16,661 bases of DNA from an uncultured Opitutales bacterium (GTDB lineage: Bacteria > Verrucomicrobiota > Verrucomicrobiia > Opitutales > Intestinicryptomonadaceae): contig URDC01000036.1 of assembly GCA_900546565.1 (NCBI GenBank), forward strand, positions 1-16,661. The letters are read 5' to 3'. Of the stretch, positions 7,053 through 15,016 are shown piece after piece. Position numbers and translations under genes: made by a program. Each line of letters begins with the position of its first letter. Within the stretch, counting starts at the first letter, position 1. Below the pieces are notes generated by a model, which saw only the letters and a program-made list of their open reading frames with translations, did no database searches and was not told the origin of the DNA.

Positions 7053-10000
7053 TTATTTGCCGGCTTCGGACTCGGGAGCTTTCTCCTCTCCATTGAAACG
7101 CATAGAAATAAGCGTTGTAACGCCGCGCTCCTGCATTGTGACGCCGTAAATGGTCTGCGCCGCCGACATCGTGCGCTTGTTGTGCGTGATTACGAGGAAC
7201 TGCGAGTAGCGCGTAAATTCCTTTAAAATGTCGGTGTAGCGTCCGATGTTGGCGTCGTCGAGCGGAGCGTCCAATTCGTCGAGAACGCAGAACGGCGAAG
7301 GCTTGACCATATAGATTGCAAACAGGAGCGAAACCGCCGTCATAGTGCGCTGTCCGCCCGAAAGCAGCGAGAGACTCTTCAAAACCGTTCCGGGGGGACG
7401 CGCGATGATTTCAATGCCGCTGTCGAGAACGTCCTCGCTTTCGACAAGCTTCAAGTCGGCAGTGCCGCCGCCGAAAATCTTGTGGAAAGTGAATTCGAAA
7501 TTCTTTTTTATCTGCTCGAAAGTTTCGGAGAAAAGCCTTTGGGAGGTGGCGTTGATTTCGTCGATATCGGCGACGAGCGAGTTTTTCGATGTCCAGAGGT
7601 CGTCGGTCTGGGCTTTGAGGAAGTCGTAGCGTTCTTTGAGCTCGGCGTATTCTTCGATTGCGACGAGATTGACCGCACCCATTGCGCTGATGCGCTCGCG
7701 CAGCTGGCGCACTTCGTCTTCGACCTGCGCGAAGTCGAGCGAGTCCATAGCCGCCAAGTCGTCGGCGGTAGGCTCGCCGCGCGGTTTGCGGGGCTTGACT
7801 TCGACCTCGCCGTCCTCCAAGTCGTCGAGCCTGACTTTCGACTCGTATTCTTCGTCGGACTTCCACATTTCAAGCTTCCAGTCGACCTGCGCAATCTGTG
7901 TTTCGTATTCGTTGAGGACGCGCTCGGCGACGTAGTCGAGCTTCGTGCGCAGCCGCGCAGTCTTGACCTCTATTTCGCTTTTGCGCGACGACGCCCGCAG
8001 CTGCTGTTCGCGGTCGCCCGAAAGCGAATTTTCGAATTCGGCAAGCTCGACTTCCGACTGCCGCAACTCTTCGTTTTTCTGCTGAATATGCCCGATGGAC
8101 GCCTCCAACGTTTCGGCGAGTTTTTGGGCGCGGACGCGCTCGGCCTCGACTTCGGCGTCGAAATTCGCGTTCTGCTGGGCAATCGATGCGATTTCGCCCT
8201 CGCGCCTTTCGATTAAAAGCGACGTTTCGCGCTGCTGCTGCCTGATTGCGCCCAAGCCGCGTTCGAGGCTTTCGAGGCGCGATTTTTTCTCGGCAAGCTG
8301 CAAGCGTGTTTCTGAAAGCACGGCGTATTTCTGGTCTTTCGATTCGCGCAGCAGGGCGATTTCGCCCTCCTTTTGAGCCGCGATTTGGCGCGAGCTTTCG
8401 ATCGTGGATTCGGCTTCGGAAAGTTTTTTCTGGGCTTCGGAAAGCTTGTCCTGCACCTCGAAGCGCGAATTTTCCATTTCGGTGAGGGCTGCGTTTTTCT
8501 TTTCCAAGTCCGCCCGCTTTTCGGCGAGCGAATTTTTGGCGGCGTCGGTCTGAGCCTTCATCGACGAGATTTCGCGCTTGATTTCGACCGAGACGTTGCG
8601 CAGGTTTTCAATCTCCAAGTCGGCGGCGTCGAGCTGCGACTGAATGCCCATTGCGCCCTCGTTCAGCGCGGTGAGGGCGTCGTTGTCGGCGGAGATTTCG
8701 CCCTGTAAACGCTTGATTTCCTGTGCGCGCAAAATGAAGCTGCTTTCGGAGTCGCGCCCGTTCTCGCCGCCTGCGGCATACAGAATTCCGCGCCAATCGA
8801 GCATTGTGCCGTCTTTGGCGACGGCGAGGGCGAACTTGAAATCGGCGTTTGAAGCGGCAAAACGCGCGAAAGACAAAATGTCGGCGCAGAAATAACAATC
8901 GCGCACGAGGGCGCGGGCAAGCACGGCGGCGGAATCGTCCTGAGCGCGGACAACATCGGCTGCCGCAATAACGCCTTCGGGCAGTTGAACCGAAGTCGGC
9001 TCAACCCCCGATGCGGAAAAATCGGAAACGAGGCACGCCTTGCCGAGTCCGCGTTCGCGCAAGAGCGCGAGCACCTGCGCAAGCTTGGAACCGTCTTCGA
9101 GCCGAACCGCGTCGACCGCCGAGCCGAGCATTGTTTCGAACGCCGCAGACCACTCCTGCGCGATGTCCAAATGTTGTGATACAATCGAGACCGCGTTCGG
9201 CTGGACGACCTCAGAAAGCGCGCCGCGCAAAATCGCCTTTACACCCTCCGAAAAACCCTCCATTCGCGACTGCAAGTCGTTTAAAATGCCGAGGCTCGCG
9301 CTCTTCGAGGCGAGCTGTCTGTCGAGGTTCTGGATTTCAATCTGCCTGTTGCGATACTGGGTTCGCAGCTCGTCCGACTTGCGCTTGGCGTCTTCGATGT
9401 CGGCGTCGGCGTTTGCCATGCGCTCGTTCGCGTTTTCGAACGCCGCGTCGAGTTCGGCGCAGCGGTTTTCGAGCGCGAGGATTTCCTCTTTTATCTGGAA
9501 AATGGCGTCGCTTAGCGCGCCGTGGCGCACCTGATACGACTTCAAATCGACTTCGAGCGTGGTACAGTTGGAGCGCAGACGCGTGATGGAGCTTTCGAAA
9601 ACGAGGGCGTCCTGACGCGCGCGCGAAAGTTCCGCCTCGGCGGCGCGGAGGGCGGCTTCGGTGTCGGAAAGTTCCGCCGCCTGAGCCTTGAAAACTTCGT
9701 CGTCTTCCGAGACCAAATTGAGCTGCATTTGCTTTACCTCGGCGTCGGCGTTCGCCTTGCCCTCCAAGAGGGCGAGCTGCTCGCGCAGCGATTCAAGCTC
9801 TTTGCGAATCTGCGCAGAACGCTCGGACAAGTCGCGCTTGCGGACTTCGGCAAACTCCGAATTGCGTTGCGCCTGCTCTTTCTGCGAGCGGATTTCGGCC
9901 GATGCCTGACGTATGCGCTCCAACTCCGCCTGAGCCTCGGCGCGTTTTGCGCGGCGCAGTGCCAACGCCTCTTCGCCCGCGCTCAAACGCTGCGAAACCT

Positions 10001-10769
10001 CCAAGAGGCCGGCGGAGACCGCCCGAAGCTCCTCTTCGTCGGAGGCGAGAATTTTGGTTTGCTCGGCGTAGTTTTTCGCGTTCAACGCCAAGTCGAGGTG
10101 GCGCAGTCTGAGCGAGAGTCTTTTGTAGCGCAACGCCTTGCTCGCCTGACGTTTCAGCGAGGCTATCTGGCGCGAAAGCTCTTCGATACGGTCGGTTGCG
10201 CGCGCCAAATTCTGCTCGACAAGCGCGAGTTTGTTCAACGCCTCGCGCCGCTGGGTCTTGTATTTTGTAATGCCCGCGGCCTCTTCGAAAATCGAGCGGC
10301 GTTCGCCAGGGTTGGACGAGAGAATCTGGTCTATCTGCCCCTGCACCATAAACGAGTACGAGACGCGCCCTATACCCGTGTCCATAAAGAGTTCCTGAAT
10401 GTTTTTAAGTCGCGCGGCCTTGCCGTTTATATAATAGTCGCTGCCGCCGTCGCGGCTGACTTTGCGGCAGATTGCGACTTCGTGGAATTCGGTGCCGAGC
10501 TGGTCTTCGCAGTCGGAAAAATGGAGGGTGACGTCGCAAAACTGCAAGGGCTTTCGGGTTTCGGTCCCCTGAAAAATGACGTCCTGCATTTTGCCGCCGC
10601 GCAGGGCTTTTGCGCTCTGCTCGCCCAGCACCCAGCGGATTGCGTCGACTATGTTGCTTTTGCCGCACCCGTTCGGGCCGACAATGCAGGTAACGCCCTT
10701 TGTCAACGCCAGCACAGTTCTGTCGGCGAAGCTTTTGAATCCGTTTATCGTTACCTGTTTTAGATACAT
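7053..10769 (-). CDS. smc: Chromosome segregation/condensation ATPase SMC
   Basis: SMC is the core ATPase of bacterial condensin; with ScpA and ScpB it loads on DNA and helps resolve and compact sister chromosomes. The 1238-aa length is typical. The N-terminal ATPase half has Walker A GPNGCGKS (31-38) and a Q-loop (VQGQIDQIL, about 142-150). A long coiled coil (about 170-490) leads to the hinge (about 495-670), and the returning coil runs to about 1060. The C-terminal half has the ABC signature LSGGQ (1136-1140), Walker B ending in Asp1164-Glu1165, and a His switch at 1196 (ITHNK). A charged linker at about 968-1005, with acidic then KPRKPRGEP sequence, interrupts the second coil. No scpA or scpB is in the window. 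It follows alaS by 35 bp, a gap made of three tandem decamers, and ends in a strong terminator. Confidence 0.97.
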   Translation of the reverse strand: MYLKQVTINGFKSFADRTVLALTKGVTCIVGPNGCGKSNIVDAIRWVLGEQSAKALRGGKMQDVIFQGTETRKPLQFCDVTLHFSDCEDQLGTEFHEVAICRKVSRDGGSDYYINGKAARLKNIQELFMDTGIGRVSYSFMVQGQIDQILSSNPGERRSIFEEAAGITKYKTQRREALNKLALVEQNLARATDRIEELSRQIASLKRQASKALRYKRLSLRLRHLDLALNAKNYAEQTKILASDEEELRAVSAGLLEVSQRLSAGEEALALRRAKRAEAQAELERIRQASAEIRSQKEQAQRNSEFAEVRKRDLSERSAQIRKELESLREQLALLEGKANADAEVKQMQLNLVSEDDEVFKAQAAELSDTEAALRAAEAELSRARQDALVFESSITRLRSNCTTLEVDLKSYQVRHGALSDAIFQIKEEILALENRCAELDAAFENANERMANADADIEDAKRKSDELRTQYRNRQIEIQNLDRQLASKSASLGILNDLQSRMEGFSEGVKAILRGALSEVVQPNAVSIVSQHLDIAQEWSAAFETMLGSAVDAVRLEDGSKLAQVLALLRERGLGKACLVSDFSASGVEPTSVQLPEGVIAAADVVRAQDDSAAVLARALVRDCYFCADILSFARFAASNADFKFALAVAKDGTMLDWRGILYAAGGENGRDSESSFILRAQEIKRLQGEISADNDALTALNEGAMGIQSQLDAADLEIENLRNVSVEIKREISSMKAQTDAAKNSLAEKRADLEKKNAALTEMENSRFEVQDKLSEAQKKLSEAESTIESSRQIAAQKEGEIALLRESKDQKYAVLSETRLQLAEKKSRLESLERGLGAIRQQQRETSLLIERREGEIASIAQQNANFDAEVEAERVRAQKLAETLEASIGHIQQKNEELRQSEVELAEFENSLSGDREQQLRASSRKSEIEVKTARLRTKLDYVAERVLNEYETQIAQVDWKLEMWKSDEEYESKVRLDDLEDGEVEVKPRKPRGEPTADDLAAMDSLDFAQVEDEVRQLRERISAMGAVNLVAIEEYAELKERYDFLKAQTDDLWTSKNSLVADIDEINATSQRLFSETFEQIKKNFEFTFHKIFGGGTADLKLVESEDVLDSGIEIIARPPGTVLKSLSLLSGGQRTMTAVSLLFAIYMVKPSPFCVLDELDAPLDDANIGRYTDILKEFTRYSQFLVITHNKRTMSAAQTIYGVTMQERGVTTLISMRFNGEEKAPESEAGK

Positions 10770-10770
10770 A

Positions 10771-10800
10771 GTTTTTATCCGTTTTTAGCTGTTTTTATCC
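10771..10800. repeat. Three tandem decamers between alaS and smc
   Basis: On the plus strand the three units are GTTTTTATCC, GTTTTTAGCT and GTTTTTATCC, head to tail. They fill nearly the whole 35-bp gap and end one base before the smc start codon. On the minus (mRNA) strand they give A-rich blocks repeating every 10 nt, where a Shine-Dalgarno sequence would normally be. A role in smc translation initiation or protein binding is possible but not shown. Confidence 0.7.
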
Positions 10801-10804
10801 GCAA

Positions 10805-13471
10805 CTATTTTAGCGAATTTTCGAATTGCGCGAACACCGCTTTAAGCTCAGCCGCCGAGCCGCCGCCCTGCGCGAAGTCGGGCTTGCCGCCGCCCCTGCC
10901 GCCGAGGGCGGCTGTGAGATTTTTGACGATGTCGCCCGCCTTGACGCCGGAAGAGACCGCCTCGGGAGAGCACGAAGCCAAGACCGTAGCCTTGTCGCCG
11001 AAGGCGCAGCCCAAGACTACGACGCCCGCCTTTTCCTTCATAATACCCACCGACATATCGCGCAACACAGCGGGATTTTCCGCCGAAACAATCGCAACCA
11101 TATACGCCACGCCGTCCTTGACAATGGCGTTGTCGGCAATTTTCTTTGCCGACTTTGCGGCGTTTTCGCGGCGGAAAACTTTGACTTCCCTTTCAAGTTC
11201 CGCCTTTGCCGCGACGAGTTTTTCGAGTCGCGCGCCGACTTCTTCGGACTTGCACGAAAGCTGTTGCGAGACTCCCGCGAGGGCGTCCTGCATTTTTTCC
11301 ACGCAGCCCAACGCCGCCATGCCCGCGACGGCCTCTATGCGGCGCGTTCCCGCGGAAATCGCGCTTTCGCCGACAATCTTCAAAAAGCCCAAGTCGCCCG
11401 TCGCCGAGGCGTGCGTGCCGCCGCAAAGCTCCTGACTGAAACTGCCCATTTCGACAATGCGCACAATCGCGCCGTATTTTTCCTCGAACAGTGCCATACA
11501 GCTTTTGGGAACTTCCCTGAACGGAAGTTCGCGCCAAGTGATTTTCGAGTTTTCCAAAATTTTCTTGTTTGCGAGAACCTCGACTTCGCGCAGCTGCTCG
11601 GGCGTGGGGGCTTCGAAGTGGTGGAAGTCGAAGCGCAGTCTTTCGGGGTCGACATACGAGCCCTTCTGTTTGACGTGGTTGCCGAGCACCTGACGCAACG
11701 CCCAATGCAGAATGTGCGTCGCGGAGTGGTGGCGTTGGATTGCCCTGCGCCTGTATGCGTCGACCGAAAGCAGAACCTCCGCGCCGACGGACGACTTTGC
11801 AATCGCGCCCTTGCGGACTTTGTGGAGAATGTGACCGGCCTTGTCGGTCTGGGTGTCGACTATTTCGTGCGCCCTTCCGTCGAGCTCAACAAAGCCCGTA
11901 TCGCCGACCTGTCCGCCCTTTTCGGCGTAAAACGGCGTCTGTGGGAAGACGAGGTAGTCGCAGTCTTCGCCCTCGACTATGGCGGTGAGTTTTGTTTTGA
12001 AGTCCGAAAGGTTCTCCGCCTCGTAGCCGATAAACTGCGTGGCGTTTTCGACTTCGCTGGCGTCCGAAACGCTGATAATTTCGCGTTTTTGGGCGTCGCG
12101 CGAAAGTTTGCGCTGGCGTTCCATAGCCGCCTCGAAACCCGCCTCGTCGACGGGCATATTGCGCTCGCGGGCTATGAGCTGCGTGAGGTCGAGCGGGAAG
12201 CCGTAGGTGTCGTATAAAATGAACGCCTGTTCGCCCGAGATTTTGCCCGAAGTCATTGTGATGTTGTCGAGCAGTTGGAGACCGCGGTCGATTGTTTTTG
12301 CGAAGCTGTTTTCCTCGTTTTCAATCGTCTTTATAACCATCTTTTTCTGCTGCTCCAACTCGGGAAAAATCGGCGACATCTTCTCTATGACGGGCTCGGC
12401 AAGCTTCGTGAAGAAGCCGCGTTCAAGCCCGAGACGCTTTCCGTACATAACCGCCCTGCGCAGAATGCGGCGCAAGACGTAGTTGCGCCCGTCGTTGCCC
12501 GGAATAATACCGTCGGCAATCGAGAATGTCAAAGTTCTGATGTGGTCGGCGAGCACGCGGAAAACGCAGTCGACAAGTTCCTGCTGGCTCATATCGCGCG
12601 GGTCTTTCGGGAGCGAGCCTGTGTATTTCTTGCCCGACATATGCGAAATGTGTTTGAAGATGTCGGTGAACAAGTCGCTGTTGTAGTTGGAGGCAAGCTG
12701 CGAAAAGTCGGTGAAATTCTTTGTGGTGGCGAATATGCCCGCGACGCGCTCCAAGCCCATACCCGTGTCGATGTTCTTGCTTTTAAGCGGCACGAACGAG
12801 CCGTCGACGTTGGCGTTGAACTGCATAAACACCAAGTTCCAGATTTCGATGCACTGCGGCGAACCCGCGTTGACAAGCGCGCCTTTGGTGTCGCCTGCGG
12901 GCGTCAAATCGATGTGAATTTCTGAGCACGGACCGCACGGGCCCGTCTCGCCCATCATCCAGAAATTGTCCTTTTTGCCGCACTTTTTGATGTGCTCTTC
13001 GGGGTCGAGCCCGCACTTGTTGAAGATGTCGACCCAATAGCCGTATGCCTCGGCGTCGAATTCTGCGGGTTCGCCGTCGCGGGGCTCGTAGACCGTTGCG
13101 TAGAGGCGTTCTTTGGGGAACTTCCAGACTTCGGTCAAAAGCTCCCACGCCCATTCTATCGCCTCCTTCTTGAAGTAGTCGCCGAACGACCAGTTTCCGA
13201 GCATTTCGAAGAACGTGTGATGGTATGTGTCGAAGCCGACGTCTTCGAGGTCGTTGTGCTTGCCGCCCGCCCTGATACATTTTTGGGTGTCGGCGGCGCG
13301 GAGAAAGGGGTTTTTCTCTTCGCCCAGAAAATACGGCACAAACTGGTTCATACCCGCGTTCGTGAACAACAGGTTCGGCGAACTCGGCATAAGCGAAGCC
13401 GACGGGACAATCGTGTGCCCCTTCGACTTAAAGAAGTCCATAAAACTTTTTCTTAATTCTGCGCTTGTCAT
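10805..13471 (-). CDS. alaS: Alanyl-tRNA synthetase
   Basis: This cytoplasmic class II synthetase charges tRNA-Ala with alanine and clears mischarged seryl- or glycyl-tRNA-Ala. The 888-aa product has the expected full set of domains. The catalytic core begins MTSAELRKSFMDFF and includes TNAGMNQFVPYFLG (38-50) and the stretch RAGGKHNDLEDVG (67-79). The editing domain has the metal-binding set HHSATH (His581, His585) and CGGTH (Cys683, His687). The C-terminal C-Ala/DHHA1 domain ends with the glycine-rich GGRGGGKPDFAQGG (about 857-870). I chose the ATG at 13469-13471, which gives the family's usual N-terminus, over one 12 codons upstream. The 20 nt before it are almost only A and T, with no Shine-Dalgarno. 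It is the first gene of a probable alaS-smc operon. Confidence 0.97.
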   Translation of the reverse strand: MTSAELRKSFMDFFKSKGHTIVPSASLMPSSPNLLFTNAGMNQFVPYFLGEEKNPFLRAADTQKCIRAGGKHNDLEDVGFDTYHHTFFEMLGNWSFGDYFKKEAIEWAWELLTEVWKFPKERLYATVYEPRDGEPAEFDAEAYGYWVDIFNKCGLDPEEHIKKCGKKDNFWMMGETGPCGPCSEIHIDLTPAGDTKGALVNAGSPQCIEIWNLVFMQFNANVDGSFVPLKSKNIDTGMGLERVAGIFATTKNFTDFSQLASNYNSDLFTDIFKHISHMSGKKYTGSLPKDPRDMSQQELVDCVFRVLADHIRTLTFSIADGIIPGNDGRNYVLRRILRRAVMYGKRLGLERGFFTKLAEPVIEKMSPIFPELEQQKKMVIKTIENEENSFAKTIDRGLQLLDNITMTSGKISGEQAFILYDTYGFPLDLTQLIARERNMPVDEAGFEAAMERQRKLSRDAQKREIISVSDASEVENATQFIGYEAENLSDFKTKLTAIVEGEDCDYLVFPQTPFYAEKGGQVGDTGFVELDGRAHEIVDTQTDKAGHILHKVRKGAIAKSSVGAEVLLSVDAYRRRAIQRHHSATHILHWALRQVLGNHVKQKGSYVDPERLRFDFHHFEAPTPEQLREVEVLANKKILENSKITWRELPFREVPKSCMALFEEKYGAIVRIVEMGSFSQELCGGTHASATGDLGFLKIVGESAISAGTRRIEAVAGMAALGCVEKMQDALAGVSQQLSCKSEEVGARLEKLVAAKAELEREVKVFRRENAAKSAKKIADNAIVKDGVAYMVAIVSAENPAVLRDMSVGIMKEKAGVVVLGCAFGDKATVLASCSPEAVSSGVKAGDIVKNLTAALGGRGGGKPDFAQGGGSAAELKAVFAQFENSLK

Positions 13472-13490
13472 AAAAATAAAATTTAAATTC

Positions 13491-13517
13491 GCCGCGCGTT
13501 TTTGCAAGCCGCGCGGC
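13491..13517 (-). promoter_or_regulatory. GC-rich leader hairpin upstream of alaS
   Basis: GCCGCGCG and CGCGCGGC form a perfect 8-bp G/C stem with an 11-nt loop, 19 nt upstream of the alaS start codon. In the mRNA it would sit just before the A/T-rich initiation region. It could be a leader structure or chance in a G/C-biased spacer. There is no T-box sequence, and none is expected outside Gram-positive lineages. Confidence 0.3.
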
Positions 13518-13699
13518 AGGGCTCGATAAAAAGAGGGGAAACGCCTTTGCGAAATCGGCTTTCCGCGGAAAAATTTTTCGAAAGAGCAGCCCCCGAAAAA
13601 TTCCGAAGCCGCGAAAGCGTTTTTTTTCGGAGGGCAATCTTCCGCAAAATTCTCCGAACGGGGCGCGAAAAATCGGACGCCCCGACGGGAGGAAATTTT
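13518..13699 (-). other. Spacer between leuB and alaS with several imperfect stems
   Basis: No gene is credible here. After the leuB stop the minus strand has a 7-bp stem (CGGGGCG against CGCCCCG, 12-nt loop; 13659-13684) without a proper T run, a poor terminator candidate. A second inverted repeat (CCGAAAAA at 13593-13600 against TTTTTCGG at 13623-13630) encloses a small CGC-GAAA-GCG hairpin. The palindrome TTTCCGCGGAAA lies at 13571-13582 or close by. The spacer presumably holds the alaS promoter, but I see no convincing -35/-10 pair. Confidence 0.35.
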
Positions 13700-14797
13700 T
13701 TACAGACGCTCGATAACAGCGCGCGTCATCTCCTTTGTGGAAACCGCCTTTCTGCCGAAGGCGATATCGCCCGTGCGAATGCCCGAGCAAACGGCGTCGC
13801 GCACCGCCTTTTCGATTTTCGAAGCGACGTCGCCGCGCCCGAAAGAGTAGCGCAACATCATCGCGCCCGAGAGGATTTGGGCGCACGGGTTGGCTATGCC
13901 CTTGCCCGCGATGTCGGGGGCTGTGCCGCCCGCGGGTTCATACAAGCCGAACTTGTTGCCGAGCGAATTTTTTATGTCGCCGAGCGACGCGCTGCAAAGC
14001 ATACCGAGCGAGCCGCAGATAACCGCCATTTCGTCGCTCAAAATGTCGCCGAACATATTTTCGGTGAAGAAGACGTCGAACTGGTTGGGATCGCGGGCGA
14101 GCTGCATGGCGGCGTTGTCGACATACAGATACGAAAGCTGGACTTCGGGGAAGTGTTTTTTGAAATATTCGGTGACTGTCTTGCGCCACAAAACCGACGT
14201 TTCGAGGACGTTTGCCTTGTCGATGGAGCAGACTTTTTTGCCGCGCGCCATTGCCGTCTGTCCCGCGACTTCCGCGATGCGTTCTATTTCCGAAACCTTG
14301 TAGCTCATAGTGTCGCAAGCGGCGGTTTCGCCGTTGTCGAGCTTGTAGGTTTTCTTGTCGCCGAAATAGATGCCGCCGGTGAGTTCGCGAATGCAGACGA
14401 TGTCGATACCGTTGGGAATGCGCTCCGATTTAAGCGGAGAGGCGTCCGCCAACTCGGGATACAAAAGCCCGGGGCGAATGTTCGCAAAAAGTTTGAAAGC
14501 CTTGCGCAGCGGCAAAAGCGCGGCGCGTTCGGGCTGCTGGCTGGGGGAAAGGTGTTCCCACTTCGGACCGCCTACCGAGCCGAACAAAATGGCGTCGGAC
14601 TTGCGGCACTCTTCGAGGGTCGACTCGGGCAACGCCGTCCCGTGGTTGTCGATTGCGATTCCGCCGACATCGCACGCCTTGTATTCGAGCGTGTCGCCCG
14701 CGTCGGAGCAGGCTTTCGTCAAGACATCCAACGCCGATTCCATTACTTCGGGGCCGATACCGTCACCCGCCAAAACTGTAAACTTTAATGTAGCCAT
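13700..14797 (-). CDS. leuB: 3-isopropylmalate dehydrogenase
   Basis: LeuB oxidises (2R,3S)-3-isopropylmalate with NAD+; the product decarboxylates to 2-oxoisocaproate, the direct precursor of leucine. The 365-aa length is typical. Visible signatures are GDGIGPEV (11-18), VGGPKWE (75-81), substrate-binding Arg98 (LRKAF), Arg108 (NIRPG) and Arg137 (IRELTGG). Catalytic Tyr144 (GGIYFG) and Lys194 (SIDKANVL) are present, with metal-binding Asp227, Asp251 and Asp255 (VDNAAM; GDILSDEMA). The NAD loop EPAGGTAPDIAGKGIANP (287-304) matches LeuB rather than isocitrate or tartrate dehydrogenases. The other leucine genes (leuA, leuC, leuD) are not in the window, so leuB stands apart from any leu operon visible here. 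It is transcribed divergently from metG. Confidence 0.96.
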   Translation of the reverse strand: MATLKFTVLAGDGIGPEVMESALDVLTKACSDAGDTLEYKACDVGGIAIDNHGTALPESTLEECRKSDAILFGSVGGPKWEHLSPSQQPERAALLPLRKAFKLFANIRPGLLYPELADASPLKSERIPNGIDIVCIRELTGGIYFGDKKTYKLDNGETAACDTMSYKVSEIERIAEVAGQTAMARGKKVCSIDKANVLETSVLWRKTVTEYFKKHFPEVQLSYLYVDNAAMQLARDPNQFDVFFTENMFGDILSDEMAVICGSLGMLCSASLGDIKNSLGNKFGLYEPAGGTAPDIAGKGIANPCAQILSGAMMLRYSFGRGDVASKIEKAVRDAVCSGIRTGDIAFGRKAVSTKEMTRAVIERL

Positions 14798-15016
14798 ATT
14801 TTATTTGTTGAAAATTGTGATTTTAAGCACGCAAGTAAAACAGCTTTTTTGCCCGATTGCCACAAAAATTTTCAAATATTACGCCGAATCTGAAAGCGTC
14901 CGCAGAGGTGGAAAATCCCCGCCCCGCGCCGCCCCGCCTGCGCGTATGGCGCAAAACGACAAAAAAAGCTTTTCAAACCGCCCGAAAAGTTTAAGTATTA
15001 CGCGCATAATTTTTGT
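14798..15016. promoter_or_regulatory. Divergent leuB/metG intergenic region
   Basis: This 219-bp gap must hold promoters for both genes but shows no clear sigma-70 pair. The leuB-proximal half is A/T-rich and contains a spaced inverted repeat: TTGAAAATTGTG (14808-14819) against CACAAAAATTTTCAA (14861-14875), whose complement is the same apart from three extra T residues. The metG-proximal half is G/C-rich with small stems (TGCGC-GTATG-GCGCA near 14939; CTTTTC/GAAAAG near 14968-14989). A CATAAT hexamer lies only 7 nt before the metG ATG. Confidence 0.4.

Larger units (their letters stand above)
6848..7053. repeat. Large nested palindrome around the smc terminator
   Basis: A continuous 36-nt right arm (7018-7053, overlapping the smc stop codon) is complementary to two separate left segments. 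The inner part (7018-7037) pairs with 6942-6961 with one mismatch. The outer part (7034-7053) pairs with 6848-6868 with one bulged base; the outermost 14 bp (AAAAACGGGCGAGG) are perfect. The two left segments are separated by a 73-nt foldback (6869-6941). A terminator hairpin (6973-7000) occupies the centre. The pairing is read directly from the sequence. I cannot tell whether it is a mobile palindromic element, a structured RNA or a cruciform-forming site. Confidence 0.7.

Noticed and set aside
10771..10800. Short tandem repeats as a possible CRISPR remnant
   Set aside because: Units are 10 nt with no spacers and no cas genes nearby.
13472..13699. T-box or other tRNA-sensing leader for alaS
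   Set aside because: No T-box antiterminator sequence or specifier loop is visible, and the stems found are simple G/C or A/T palindromes.
14994..15016. Bacteroidota-type promoter (TAnnTTTG) or -10 CATAAT for metG
   Set aside because: The match is off by one base in spacing, no -33/-35 element fits, and it would leave almost no leader before the ATG.
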